Counted from the first letter of the stretch, positions 12,301 through 22,848 are shown. The stretch is 64,000 nt of DNA from Gibbula magus (GCA_936450465.1 OW388296.1:49117750-49181749); one strand, 5' to 3'. Notes: a model not told the origin generated them from the sequence alone. A program made the numbers and translations.

Positions 12301-15139
12301 GGCCAAAAGAAAAGCCTACCAGATATCTTATCACATTTCGTAAAAACTAAAGTCAGTGCATGATCAGAAAAAACATTTGAAACAGATTTTCATACAACCA
12401 CAAGCAAAAATACAGGCACACAATCCGTGAAAGTGGTGCTGACGCTACATATGTACATGGTTCATAACGGTGCGCAAGTGAATTAACCGGAAATAGCTTT
12501 ATTGAGCGTGTTTTTCATGAATGTTATTGACCAGAATCACAGTTTTTCCACGATTTCAATGGACTTGGATATTGATTATTAGCTCATCAGGCCTGAAGGG
12601 CCCGATGGGCTTATGGCATGGCGTCCGGCATCCGTCCATCCGTCTGTCCGTCCGAAAACTATTCGCATTTTCGACTTCTTCTCCAGAACCACTTGGTCTA
12701 GGGAGCTGGATTCTAAATTGTATATTTCGTGACCCCGTGACCTCAAATGGGGTCACAGGGTCACAACCCTAAAAACCTATTTTCATCTTCTTCTCTAGTT
12801 CCAAAAGGTCTAGAGAGCTGAAAAGTTGTGTGCAGTCTCCTTGGGTAATGGGGATTCTAAATTGTAGATTTCGTGACCCCCTGACCTCAAATGGTGTCAC
12901 AGGGGTCACAACCCTAAAAACCTATTTTCCTCTTCTTCTCAAGTTCCAAAAGGTCTGGAGAGCTGAAAAGTTGTGTGCAGACTCCTTGGGTAATGGGGAT
13001 TCTAAATTGTAGATTTTGTGACCCTGTGACCCCAAATGGGGTCACAGGGGTCACATCCTTATAAACCTATTTTTATCTTCTTCTCCAGTTCCAAAAGGTC
13101 TAGAGAGCTAAAAAGTTGTGCGCAGACTCCTTAGCCAATGGGGATCTAAATTGTAGATTTCGTGACCCCATGACCCCAAATGGGGTCACCGGGGTCACAT
13201 CCTTAAAAACCTATTTTCATCTTCTTCTCCTATTCCAAAAGGTCTGGAGAGCTGAAAAGTTGTGCGCAGACTCCTTGGCCAATGGGGATTTTAAATTATA
13301 GATTTCGTGACCCCGTGACCCCAAATGGGGTCACAGGGGTCACATCTTTCAAAACCTATATTCATTTTCTTCTCCAGTTCCAAAAGGTCTAGAGAGCTGA
13401 AAAGTTGTGTGCAGACTCCTTGGCCAATGGGGATTCCAAATTGTAGATTTCGTGACCCCATGACCCCAAATGGGGTCACCGGGGTCACATCCTTAAAAAC
13501 CTATTTTCATCTTCTCCTCCAGTTCCAAAAGGTTTATAGAGCTGAAAAGTTGTGTGCAGACTCCTTGGCCAATGGGGATTCTAAATTGTTGATCTCGTGA
13601 CCCTGTAACCCCAAACGGGGTCACAGGGGTCACATTCTTAAAACCTATTTTCATTTTGTTCTCCAGTTCCAAAAGATCTACAGAGCTGAAAAGTTGTGTG
13701 CAGACTGCTTAGCCAATGGGGATTCTAAATTGTAGATATCGTGACCCCATGACCCAAATTGGGTTACATCCTTAAAACCTATTTTCATCTTCTTCTCCAG
13801 TTTCAAAAAGTCTAGAGAGCTGAAAAGTTTTGTACAGACTCCTTTGTCAATGGGGATTCTTAATTGTTGATTTGGTGACCCTGGCCTGGGACCCCAAATA
13901 AGGGCCTCAAGCCATGACCTAAAATTCTATTTCAGTCTTCATCATTAAATAATATAAACCCTTGGCCTGATGAGCTACAGAGCCCATGGCTCTATTGTTT
14001 AGAGAAAAAGACTAAAAATTTAATGTTGTGATATTTTTTTTATCGAAATCTTGTCGTGGTAAGATATCATGTTACACATTGTATCGTGAAATCTTTTATT
14101 TTCACACCTCTAGTAGATTGCAAAGAATATTGAATCTACAATAATGACTTTATTTGAGTATCAAATACATACAGTACAAATTTGTAGAATTTAGAATTCA
14201 TAAGATGTAAATATGGAATTTAAATGACATTGCCTACGATATTATAAAATTGATTTATATTTTCTTTTTTCTCCTTCCAAGAAGTTCAGCTGGCGGGAGC
14301 ATACGAAGGAAGTTTGCGATGACCTTGACCTTATGGATCCAAAAAAGGAGTCAGTGTTCCCGTACAACCACATCATCGTGGACAAACGCTACAAGGTCTT
14401 GTATTGCCAGGTTCCCAAAGTGGCTTGCACAAACTGGCGTCGAATGCTCATAATTCTTTCAGGTAGAGCACCTGTATCTGACCCCATGTTGCTCAATGCC
14501 GGCGATGTTCATAAGAAATTTGACAAATATCTTACTTACCTTTCTGATCTTACACCAGAGGAAGTTGATGTCGCCTTGGAAACATATTTCAAATTCATAA
14601 TCGTGCGCGAACCATTTGAACGACTTCTTTCAGCATACAGAAACAAGTTTCTTGGTCAGACAAACTCAAGCAAATACTTTCATGAGAAGTATGGAAGACA
14701 TATTGTTAAAAAATACAGAAAAAATGCCTCAAGTAAATCACTTGCTCAAGGTAATGATGTGTCCTTCTCAGAATTTGTGCAATCTATAGTCGACCCGAAA
14801 CGGAGACAGCGTCCGAACGAACATTGGGCTCAGTTTTACAGTCTGTGCCATCCATGTGTGATTCAGTATGATTTCATTGGAAAGTATCACACACTGGAGG
14901 AAGATGCCAAATATATTCTAGACTCCATCAAGGCGTCATCGGTGGTCAAGTTTCCAAGCCGTTCTTCTATGTATCATTATCAAAAGACGGAGGATTTTCT
15001 GCGTCAATTCTACAAGCAGGTGCCTTCCAACTACTTGGATCAGCTTTGGGAGGCATATTATCCAGATTTCCAACTCTTTAACTATACGGTTCCTGCCACT
15101 CTCAAGAACCTCACAGACTCTTGGAACCGTCCACTCTAG
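3217..15139 (+). CDS. CHST11-like: Carbohydrate sulfotransferase 11-like (chondroitin 4-O-sulfotransferase family), complete, 3 coding exons
   Basis: The coding sequence joins 3217-3337, 12119-12186 and 14282-15139, giving about 348 residues; human CHST11 has about 352. The family moves sulfate from PAPS to O-4 of GalNAc in chondroitin/dermatan chains in the Golgi lumen. Residues 1-4 are cytosolic and about 5-26 form a type II membrane anchor, followed by a basic stem. The 5'-phosphosulfate loop PKVACTNWRR lies near residues 108-117. The 3'-phosphate motif VREPFERLLSAYRNKF lies near 171-186, with Ser180 as its serine. NEHW and YSLCHPC follow as in CHST11/13. N-glycosylation sequons include NSS, NAS, NYT and NLT. 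The exons join in phases 1 and 0 without a stop. Which vertebrate paralogue (CHST11, 12 or 13) is closest cannot be settled by eye. No clear AATAAA was seen near the stop. Confidence 0.9.
3338..4472. other. Start of sulfotransferase intron 1, no feature seen
   Basis: AT-rich intronic DNA. From about 4090 it becomes rich in ATTCATT-like low-complexity sequence, the same background out of which the 74-bp array further on is built. Confidence 0.5.
4473..5166. mobile_element. Inverted-repeat element with a tandem core (about 166-bp unit)
   Basis: The perfect 12-bp terminal inverted repeats ATCCCCCGCCGC (4473-4484) and GCGGCGGGGGAT (5155-5166) bound 694 bp. The core holds about four units. Each begins GTGACCTTGAC, then TCAAGGTCAC, then TATCTCAAGAACCATTC and ACAAAGCACCTC. 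A sister element with the same ends and a different core lies at 7904-8634. No coding capacity, so it is probably non-autonomous. No target duplication could be identified. Confidence 0.75.
5655..7682. repeat. Minisatellite array, about 74-bp unit, about 27 copies
   Basis: Each unit carries GTCCATTCATCTCATAATGC, then ACTATAGTCATTCATCCATT, then CTATCATCCATGCAAC. Unit length varies because of a slippery ATTC run inside it. The flanks (5167-5654 and 7683-7903) are ATTCA-rich low-complexity DNA, so the array probably grew from that background. It lies wholly in sulfotransferase intron 1. Confidence 0.9.
7904..8634. mobile_element. Inverted-repeat element with a tandem core (about 170-bp unit)
   Basis: The ends ATCCCCCGCC (7904-7913) and GGCGGGGGAT (8625-8634) match those of 4473-5166, but the core is unrelated. 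Four units each start near GACAGCTTTTCTCAGAAAC (about 7977, 8148, 8318 and 8484) and include GTTCGAAAATGAGAAG and GTTATTGCCCTTGTTCC. No ORF. Two elements sharing ends but not cores suggests that the ends, not the cargo, define the family. Confidence 0.75.
8676..9337. mobile_element. 5'-truncated copy of the CATCAGG-hairpin element with 145-bp tandem core
   Basis: The copy starts inside a CCGTCCGTC stretch and lacks the AGCTCATCAGG left end of the full copies. It ends with CCTGATGAGCTACAGAGCCC and ATGGCTCTATTTTT. Its core holds four diverged units with GTGACC(C/T)..GGGTCAC. It abuts the next copy directly at 9338. Confidence 0.65.
9338..11861. mobile_element. CATCAGG-hairpin element with 145-bp tandem core, about 15 units
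   Basis: The left end AGCTCATCAGG (9338-9348) is the inverted complement of CCTGATGAGCT (11828-11838), which is followed by the nested hairpin AGAGCC-CAT-GGCTCT. The core unit is 145 bp and carries GTGACCCCATGACCCCAAAT, GGGGTCACAGGGGTCAC, CTTCTTCTCCAGTTCCAAAAG and GACTCCTTGGCCAATGGGG. Short reading frames in it are by-products of repetition. It lies in sulfotransferase intron 1. Confidence 0.75.
11862..12118. other. End of sulfotransferase intron 1
   Basis: ATTCATTC-rich low-complexity DNA continues until the acceptor of exon 2. Nothing else is visible. Confidence 0.5.
12119..12186 (+). CDS. CHST11-like: Sulfotransferase coding exon 2 (short stem exon)
   Basis: The acceptor lies in TTTTACAACAGCAGCAGCAG, after which the frame GGGAGGAAGATCCACTTC runs to the donor AAG|GTAAAG (12187). 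With the G left from exon 1 the frame is open throughout and ends in phase 0, exactly as exon 3 needs. It encodes a short basic stretch ending RPDTKRPHK, typical of the stem after a Golgi anchor. Four in-frame AGs (exon starts 12119, 12122, 12125 or 12128) would give variants with 3, 2, 1 or 0 extra alanines. The call rests on splice signals and phase, not on homology. Confidence 0.7.
12187..12580. other. Start of sulfotransferase intron 2, no feature seen
   Basis: Unique AT-rich intronic sequence between the donor and the next repeat element. Confidence 0.5.
12581..13997. mobile_element. Second full CATCAGG-hairpin element with 145-bp tandem core
   Basis: It begins AGCTCATCAGGCCTGAAGGG and ends CCTGATGAGCTACAGAGCCC (13966 onward), with about eight or nine 145-bp units between. 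The units match those of 9338-11861. The copy lies in intron 2 of the sulfotransferase gene, so the same element sits in both introns. Confidence 0.75.
14282..15139 (+). CDS. CHST11-like: Sulfotransferase coding exon 3 (whole catalytic domain)
   Basis: A pyrimidine-rich tract and CCAAG precede AAGTTCAGCTGGCGGGAG, read in phase 0 as KFSWREHTKEVCDDLDLMDP. An AG three bases on (exon start 14285) would drop one lysine. The exon ends in TAG at 15137-15139. It carries both PAPS-binding motifs and the conserved C-terminal core in one exon, so activity depends on this exon alone. Confidence 0.93.
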   Translation, partial: KFSWREHTKEVCDDLDLMDPKKESVFPYNHIIVDKRYKVLYCQVPKVACTNWRRMLIILSGRAPVSDPMLLNAGDVHKKFDKYLTYLSDLTPEEVDVALETYFKFIIVREPFERLLSAYRNKFLGQTNSSKYFHEKYGRHIVKKYRKNASSKSLAQGNDVSFSEFVQSIVDPKRRQRPNEHWAQFYSLCHPCVIQYDFIGKYHTLEEDAKYILDSIKASSVVKFPSRSSMYHYQKTEDFLRQFYKQVPSNYLDQLWEAYYPDFQLFNYTVPATLKNLTDSWNRPL

Positions 15140-15184
15140 TCCATGAAGAAACAGTGGATATGAATCTTCTGATGTCACCCTTGG

Positions 15185-15560
15185 TAATCTATAGATATTC
15201 AAATTTGTCAATCATTTTAGGCAACTTGTCATTCAACCCTATCAACCTTTTCAATCATTTGATTGTTAAGTAAGGCTAGACAATATTTATTTGCCAACTA
15301 TGTCAATCTTATCTATCTATAGACTTTCAAAATTGTCAATCATTTCAGGCACATTTTCATTCAACCGTATCAAATTGTCCATCATTGATTGTTAGCTAGT
15401 CAAAATGTTTTTCCAACTTTGTCAATATTGTCTGTCTTTAGACTCTCAAATTTGTCAATCATTTCAGGCAGTTTGTCATTCAACCGTATCAAATTTTCCA
15501 TCATTGATTGTTGAGCTAGTCAATATTTTTTGCCAATGTCAATCTTATTAATCATTTTAA
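15185..15560. repeat. Three diverged tandem copies (about 120 bp) in the probable sulfotransferase 3' UTR
   Basis: TTCAAATTTGTCAATCATTT, GGCA..TTGTCATTCAACC(G/C)TATCAA and CATTGATTGTTA recur three times starting just after the stop codon. The units are rich in TGTCAAT and probably transcribed as part of the 3' UTR. From 15560 to 15717 nothing else is seen. Confidence 0.7.
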
Positions 15561-15717
15561 AGGCGCTGTAGCAATTTTTCTTGCATATAGTTGTTCTCAA
15601 ATTTGCAATTTATTATTAAATTTTGTACAATATATTGTTACGTTAGATGGTAAAACATCTCATTACACAACTCATTAAGCTATATCCATAGTAAACAGTT
15701 ATCTAAACAGTTATCAA

Positions 15718-15880
15718 GGGGCAAGGCAACTTTGTCTGCAGTAGAGAACTGTTCTACATGCAGTAAGGTTTGGGTGCAATGCTACACTGAATTTCAGCGT
15801 AGTACCACTCATGGTTTGCTTGTTCCAGCCGACGTTCGCAGGTTTCACTTCTCATTGAGCTGCTACATTTTAAGATGGGG
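15718..15880 (+). repeat. SINE body fragment without its tRNA head
   Basis: GGCAAGGCAACTTTGTCTGC through TTCGCAGGTTTCAC matches the body of the intact SINE at 23955-24274, starting just after that copy's tRNA-like part. A 5'-truncated copy is the usual result of incomplete reverse transcription. The stretch 15881-16411 has no recognised feature. Confidence 0.75.
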
Positions 15881-16419
15881 TTCTATTGGGGTATATACCA
15901 TCTTGTCCCTCATAGAACCCTCTATTTACGTCTTCTTTTGATGTAACTAAATATTATGGTAATTGAGTTTGTAGCAGTTTTCTTTCAATTCAAATATGGT
16001 AGCTTTTAATACATTGTTATGATTCTTTTAGTACGCTACCTGAAAAAATATTTTGTGGAACCTTTTAAAAACCTGTAAATATCTTTAAATACCAGCTAAA
16101 ATGTGGTTGCAAGTGGTCCCATCTAAGCTTAGTGCAATCAGTGAAGTTCAGCAACAATGGGCACGGCTCGTCAGATGATTTGGATACCGCTTACTTGCTG
16201 GATAAACTGATAGCTGAAAAGTCATTCTCTGCCCCAAACTGAGACATGAGTTAAAAGACTTATGGAGTCACCCTGGCTAAGTGACTTAGTTGGAAGTGTG
16301 ACTCTGTCCACCCAGCAGTAAATTGGGTACCTGGTATGATACTATGGTAGTCCCAGTCTGAATTTAAACCTTTATAGCTTGACAGACGACCGGTTGTATT
16401 CTCTTAGGGAGTGTTCTAT

Positions 16420-16898
16420 TAGGGGTGACTATTGACCCAAAGAGACTATTGCGATAGCGATAGTCTATTGCCACTTACTATTGCGATTGCGATAGAATAT
16501 TGTAACTCACTATTGCAATAACTATTGCGATAGGGTCTTTTGTATAAATTTTGAATAATCAGCTAGATTTTTTATAGGTTTCAGTAGAAATGTTTAATTG
16601 ATGTAAGGACTATTGAACCAAAATCGGTAAAGAAATCATAAATGAAAAGACTTTTTGTCATTTTGCTATTTCCTAACTCTAGTTTTTCCCTTTTGACATT
16701 CTAAAATGAAAAATCTTGAATTAAATGCAGTGAGGCTTGTGTAATTCATTCATAATTAAGGGAAATTCAATAGTTTCGATAGTATCGATAGTTAACCTCA
16801 CTATTGCGATAGTGTTTTTGTATATACTATCGATATAGTACTATTGCCAAGCCAACTATTGCGATGCATCGATAGTTCGATGTATTGTTACACCCCTA
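16420..16898. mobile_element. hAT-type MITE with 8-bp target duplication
   Basis: The direct repeat TGTTCTAT flanks the element exactly (16412-16419 and 16899-16906). The ends TAGGGGTG and CACCCCTA are inverted. An 8-bp duplication with short TAGGGGTG-like ends is the hallmark of hAT transposons. The body is a mosaic of ACTATTGCGATAG and ATCGATAG motifs with no ORF. The exact duplication suggests it is not very old. Confidence 0.88.
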
Positions 16899-16906
16899 TG
16901 TTCTAT

Positions 16907-18632
16907 ACTTGTTGACAAGGGCTAACAAGTTGACCAACGCTTTGAGCATGCAATATGCATGGATGTATGCACTATATAAATGGAGTATTATTATTATATA
17001 TGAAATAGTTATGATTTCAGAAAAGTAATTTTGTAAAGTTACATCAATCAAGTTCCAATTGCACATGATGTATCGATCGATCTTTCATGCAGAGTACCGT
17101 GTTCTCTTTTTCAGAGGGTTGTCCTGGTTGGGGTTATTCTCGGGTTTATTGATTTGACTTACGGTAGTTTATTCATTATTTAATCAATTAAACCGGTTTG
17201 CTGGGAAAATACAGAAAGGAATGTGATTTATTCAAAATAATAGTGAAACAATAATTATAGTTTACTAATACAATAGTGCAGTTATTTCCAAGGCTATTCA
17301 TCAGTTAAAACTCAAGTAGTTGGTCAAGTTGATTTAGTAAGTCTATACCACTTTGTTGAAACCATGACATTGAGATTATTGCAAGTGTACATCTCTTTAC
17401 AGAAACTTTTTAATATTTTAGATTTTTGGAATGATGATCTTGGAATAGAGAAAATATGATATTCACTTTCCATAATGCATTGAAAAATTTGGTTTTTAAT
17501 AACTTACACTTTTAAAAGAATTGAAATATTATTTATTATCACAAATGAAATATGTAATGAGTATCTTTGAAATTAAGGACAACTTCAATAATTCATTAAA
17601 ATGCTTATAAAAATTTTATCCATGACTTTGATATATGTATTTGACCTGTTTCATGATCTTTATTTTGCTTTTGAAGTCATACAGTCCATACAATGTTATC
17701 TTTTCATATATTCTTTTTATATAAGCAAATTTACCTCAATTATGTGCCAAATATCCTGTCTTTCTTCTTATAAATCGGTTGTATTGAAAGAATTTAACTG
17801 TCAGGCAAAAGAAATACTTACATCAGTTGGTTTTAATTAATTCAATATTTAAAAGAAATCAGATATTGGCATTTTGGCATGATACATGATATTGAATAAT
17901 ACTAGTTTGAAAGAATTAACTGGTGACTGTGGTTAAATTTTAGTTGAAATATCTTTGTTTAATGAAGACAGGGTTAGGAAATTAAATTGACACCCCTCTG
18001 ATGTTTAAAATGTGTGCAGAATCCGGCACATTTATAAATTTTCACATGGAATATGTCTTATATGTCAATGAACAGTTGACAATCATCCAAAATACTTTTT
18101 GAAGAAATTTAAAATTTAAAATTTCATTTTTTTTAAATTGACTGCTGACTAAACACCTTTACTTTTCAGTTTAAGATTATGACATCAAAAACTTAGGATT
18201 TTTGCAATTGAAAATCATACATATGATAAAATCAACTGAGGTGAGTACTTTCTTTTGCCTGGCAGTTTACATATGTTTTATATATATTAGATGTTCAGAT
18301 ATTGCTGTCTTTCAGTGGAAGGTGAATATAAATGTTTTGTCATGGTCAGTCGTCCAACATTACGTTTTAGATTAAGATATCTCTCTTGTTTTGATTAATA
18401 TTCTTGCTTTTTCTTGATTTGTTAAATGGCAAGTATTTCAGAGCTTGCCAATATTCATGTGTATGTTACATACTGATATTGTTTTCAATATGCTTTTAAA
18501 TGCAGAATTTACTTTGATGCTGATATATAACATTATTCAAATGGATGTGTAGACATCATATTGATTTATTATTCATCATTTAGCTTCTGATATATATCCA
18601 TGACAATAATCCTTTTATATAATGTCAATTGT
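16907..18632. other. Intergenic, no feature supported
   Basis: AT-rich DNA with a few short open frames (for example 17601-17840) that lack codon bias or recognisable motifs. Confidence 0.5.
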
Positions 18633-18682
18633 GATTTTCTGGATAACAACTTCTTTAATGTGTATTTGTTATCCAGAAAATC
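18633..18682. repeat. Small hairpin containing a Penelope-like terminal motif
   Basis: GATTTTCTGGATAACA (18633-18648) and TGTTATCCAGAAAATC (18667-18682) are perfect 16-bp inverted arms. The loop reads ACTTCTTTAATGTGTATT, close to the TCAACTTCTTTATTG motif found at 31680 and inside the long palindrome at 48148. Confidence 0.65.
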
Positions 18683-18735
18683 TTGTTTTCCTTTTTAGTT
18701 GGACTAGTCCAGACCTAATGCCCTTCAAAGACTTA

Positions 18736-19650
18736 GGCTAAATAAAAAAAGTTAAGTGTTTCTCGGTCATCAACGCATCACTTTTATTTGTGCACGTAAC
18801 AGTAGTTTTTATTGTCTTTATAAAAGATAATTTTCCTTAACTGTTTTTCTTAACCCCAAGACCCATTCGTCCACCAAATATTTTGTTCTGTGTCCCCGAG
18901 GTTGTAAAACTTTCTTGAGTTTAATTTCATGCTCAAGTCACGTTTTGTGCTCAACTCAAACTTTGACTCGGAGGTTATTGAGTTTATTGAGTTGGATATC
19001 GAACTCTGAAACCGTACTAAACTCAAGTAAGGTCCGGTCCTAACTAACTAACAGTTAGGTGCTGTATTCATTCACTACTTTTCTCTTGTTCAAATATAAT
19101 TGTACCATGGGCCATGTGGCCTGCACTACTGAATAAACATGATTGATTGTATTCATGTTGAGAGAAACTTCAGGGACAGGAGCAATCAATTAGATTCCAT
19201 CGATGAAGAAGATGTTTTTGTGAGATTTAGGTTTCGTCCGAACACAATCTTGTTGCTCCTCGGCATGTTAGATCTTGGTGCCTGTCCCACCCTCTGCCTT
19301 GTGTACTAGTAGTGCTTCCAAGCTATATTTTGATGGAAAAAATAAAATGTACTCCTCCTGCGGCATTATTTCTTTCAAAACTAAATTTTTTTTAAAGTCC
19401 TACCGCCCTCATCACTTTTGAAAAGCATGTACCCGAGAAAGATTTCCTACCACACTCGTCACTTTTGAAAAGCATGTACCCGAGAAAGATTTCCTACAGC
19501 CCTCGTCACTTTTGAAAAGCATGTACCCGAGAAAGATTTCCTACCGCCCTCGTCACTTTTGAAAAGCATGTACCCGAGAAAGATTTCCTACCGCCCTTGT
19601 CACTTTTGAAAAGCATGTACCCGAGAAAGATTTAACTTTTTTATCCAGCC
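18736..19650. mobile_element. Harbinger-like MITE with TTA duplication and internal 47-bp repeat
   Basis: TTA flanks both sides (18733-18735 and 19651-19653). The left end GGCTAAATAAAAAAAGTTAA matches the complement of the right end, GGCTGGATAAAAAAGTTAAA, and both continue to TTCTCGG. A 3-bp TTA duplication fits the PIF/Harbinger class. Near the right end a 47-bp unit (CCTACCGCCCTCGTCACTTT and TGAAAAGCATGTACCCGAG) is repeated five times at about 19399-19632. The copy at 24959-25310 has one such unit and is inverted. Confidence 0.82.
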
Positions 19651-19959
19651 TTAATTCTGGTTTTACATGTACACTTGTATGTTGTGCTTCAAATGAAAAA
19701 AATGTTTGAGGGATGGCCTCTAAGAATCCTTTTCATTTGTTATTCACTGTATGTCAAATAATTTTGAACATCTCTTTTTGTTGATGACGTTATGAGTAAA
19801 TTAGGATTTTTATTCATAATGTGTTCATTCTGTAAATGTTTTATATGCCAATAACAGTATTATAATTGTGAATCATGTGATATATCGCTCCTTTCAGTTC
19901 AAACCATTATCATGTAACATTGTGTATATTTGGAATTTACATTATCTTCATTAGTACAA

Positions 19960-20115
19960 TCCTTGTACTTTTTTCAGAAGAAGTCGGTTGCGGGATTCGA
20001 ACCCAGACCTTCAGAATCAAGTGCTAACCTTCTGCACTGGTGGTCAGGGTGACCAAATGGGTGAGCTTTTGGTAGTCAGTGCTGGCGGTTGGTGCCCGAC
20101 TCTGAGGGTGTGGGT
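19960..20115. repeat. Two tRNA-SINE head fragments facing each other
   Basis: On the minus strand CGGGATTCGAACCCAGACC is a B-box-like segment. About 60 bp on, the plus strand has GTCAGTGCTGGCGGTTGGTG and CCCGACTCTGAGGGTGTGGG, the same family as 2255-2355. Both are too degenerate to be tRNA genes. 20116-20589 has nothing further. Confidence 0.55.
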
Positions 20116-20589
20116 TAAACTGCACAATGGAATTGTCGAGAAAATACAACAGTTTGTACTACTGCAGATCCCAAATATAACCATGTCAGATTTGTTCACT
20201 ATCTTAACGGCATGAATTTCTAGAGCATTGATTTGTCAATAGCTGCTTATGAAAATTCATTCTGACCGGATGATGTTGCTTTACACACAATCTTTGAAAT
20301 AGACTAAGTGACTTTGTCCTATTGTGTTCTTCAAGAGTGGTGGAAAGATGATATTAAACACATGCGTTTATTTTTTAGCTCACTAGGTGAAATAAACATG
20401 GTAATGGTCTCAAGACTTTGACAGATATTATATACACATATCAGGTTATTTTAATTTTCAGTGAGAGAAAAATTGAGCTTATTTGCAGAGAAATAGTATG
20501 GCATTATAGGTTAAATTGTGATATCACATTCTTGTTTCTTCTAGAAGTAGTATTAGTACCTTATTGTCACTAAGCAGAATATCTGGTCA

Positions 20590-21765
20590 AAATTCTTCAT
20601 CTGGTCAAAATGCTTCATTCAATTAAGTTGCTTCATTCAATTAAGTTGCTTCATTCAGCCAAAATGCTTCATTCAATCAAAATGCTTCATTCAGTCAAAA
20701 TGCTTCATTCAATCAAAATGCTTCATTCAGCCAAAATGCTTCATTCAATCAAAATGCTTCATTCAGTCAAAATGTTTCATTAAGTCAAAATGCTTCATTC
20801 AATCAAAATGCTTCATTCAGTCAAAATGCTTATTTCGATCAAAATGTTTCATTCAGTCAAAATGCTTCATTCAGTCAAAATGCTTATTCAGTCAAAATGC
20901 TTCATTCAATCAAAATGCTTCATTCAGCCAAAATGCTTCATTCAGTCAAAATGCTTATTCAGTCAAAATGCTTATTCGGTCAAAATGCTTCATTCAGTCA
21001 AAATGCTTCATTCAATCAAAATGCTTCATTCAGTCAAAATGCTTCATTCAGTCAAAATGCTTCATTCAATCAAAATGCTTCATTCAGTCAAAATGCTTCA
21101 TTCAATCAAAATGCTTCATTCAATCAAAATGCTTCATTCAATCAAAATGTTTCATTCAGTCAAAATGCTTCATTCAGTCAAAATGCTTCATTCAGTCAAA
21201 ATGCTTCATTCAATCAAAATGCTTCATTCAGTCAAAATGCTTCATTCAATCAAAATGCTTCATTCAGTCAAAATGCTTCATTCAATCAAAATGCTTCATT
21301 CAGTCAAAATGCTTCATTCAGTCAAAATGCTTCATTCAATCAAAATGCTTCATTCAGTCAAAATGCTTCATTCAATCAAAATGCTTCATTCAGTCAAAAT
21401 GCTTCATTCAATCAAAATGCTTCATTCAATCAAAATGTTTCATTCAGTCAAAATGCTTCATTTAGTCAAAATGCTTCATTCAGTCAAAATGCTTATTCAG
21501 TCAAAATGCTTCATTCAGCCAAAATGCTTCATTCAGTCAAAATGCTTCATTCAGTCAAAATGCTTCATTCAATCAAAATGCTTCATTCAATCAAAATGCT
21601 TATTCAGTCAAAATGCTTCATTCAGTCAAAATGCTTCATTCAATCAAAATGCTTCATTCAGTCAAAATGCTTCATTCAGTCAAAATGCTTCATTCAGTCA
21701 AAATGCTTCATTCAATCAAAATGCTTCATTCAGTCAAAATGCTTCATTCAGTCAAATTGCTTGCC
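20590..21765. repeat. 18-bp minisatellite, about 64 copies
   Basis: The unit is CTTCATTCARTCAAAATG with R = A or G. Because 18 is a multiple of three and the unit has no in-frame stop, long open frames appear in all three plus frames with hexapeptide periods. Scattered 17-bp units (CTTATTCAGTCAAAATG) shift the frame. There is no splice or codon evidence for a protein. 21766-22560 has no feature. Confidence 0.95.
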
Positions 21766-22599
21766 TTACCACAGGAGATAAAGATGACATTGATAACTCC
21801 TTGTTGCTCAATGATGTTACATGATGTTATTATTACTGTTTGCTCTTATTGAGAGAAGTTTTAACATAAATGTGAGTAGTGATTAGGAAAAAGAGATGTG
21901 ATATAAAACAATTGCTAGACATTTGCCACGGCATCAATAAAAGTGAATACTGTTTACAATATATAATAGTTATACACTGTACTGATTGATTAGAATAGAT
22001 AATGATTATACTTTGTATTGATGGATAATAATTATACATTGTGTTAATCGGTTAGAATGGATAATGCTTGTACATTGTATTGATTTATTAGAATGGATAA
22101 TGATGATATATTTTACAATGATGATAATTTGTTTGGGTCAGCTAAGTATGTGTACAAATGTAATACCTGTTATATAAAGGCTGTTATTGTTACTGTTATT
22201 ATGAACCGATGTTATGACAGCTGAAAGAATGAAACATGGGTTGAATGATTATTAATGTGGAGTGTTTCACAGTTTTGCATTTTAGTAGTCTTTGTCTCCC
22301 AGACACTAGAAACTGTGTGATATGTAGAAATATTAAAGAGAGAGTTCTATCCATCATTTTGTTTATGGATTACGTGAGAAAACTTTGCATATTTTACTAA
22401 TGTAAATATTAAAACTAATAAAACATATGCAATAAAATCCACCTAGTAAGAAATGCTTTACCATTCATGCTTTACCATTCTACTGATCAACAATGTCTTG
22501 TTATGTAATAGCAAAGATTTTCACACTCATAGTGCTGATCATATTCCCTTGGCAAGGTGAAAATGTATCGAGATCTCTCCATTTTTTCACCTGCCTTCA

Positions 22600-22848
22600 A
22601 CCTAGACAGAAGTGGTGAAACGAATCAGCGACACCTATTATGATCACGAGTTGTGTCCCTTACCATCTGCAAACATACAGCCAATGAAATTGCTGTTTAC
22701 ATTCGGAACCAATTCAAAATAGGCGACGACCGACACAGTCACAGAGGCAATACAACTGTCTTCTGATTGGCTTATCCGATTAGCCTGCAGTACGGTAAAA
22801 TCTAAGCACTGAAAATGCGAGGGTTGAGGTCAAGGGCGGAAGGAGAAG
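22600..22848. promoter_or_regulatory. Candidate promoter-like segment with three CCAAT boxes
   Basis: This stretch is less AT-rich than its surroundings. It has CCAAT at 22681 and 22709 and the reverse ATTGG at 22766, just before a short ATG-initiated frame at 22849. The call rests on motif clustering only. Confidence 0.3.

Noticed and set aside
10205..13600. Many 60-90-residue frames with a shared motif (CRFRDP..PNGVTGVTSLKTYF)
   Set aside because: They recur with the 145-bp repeat on both strands and end at unit-dependent stops; no long intact frame exists.
20790..21824. Open frames of 344, 294 and 165 residues with hexapeptide repeats
   Set aside because: All follow from an 18-bp minisatellite without stop codons. 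Three frames are open at once, and no splice or start signals support coding.
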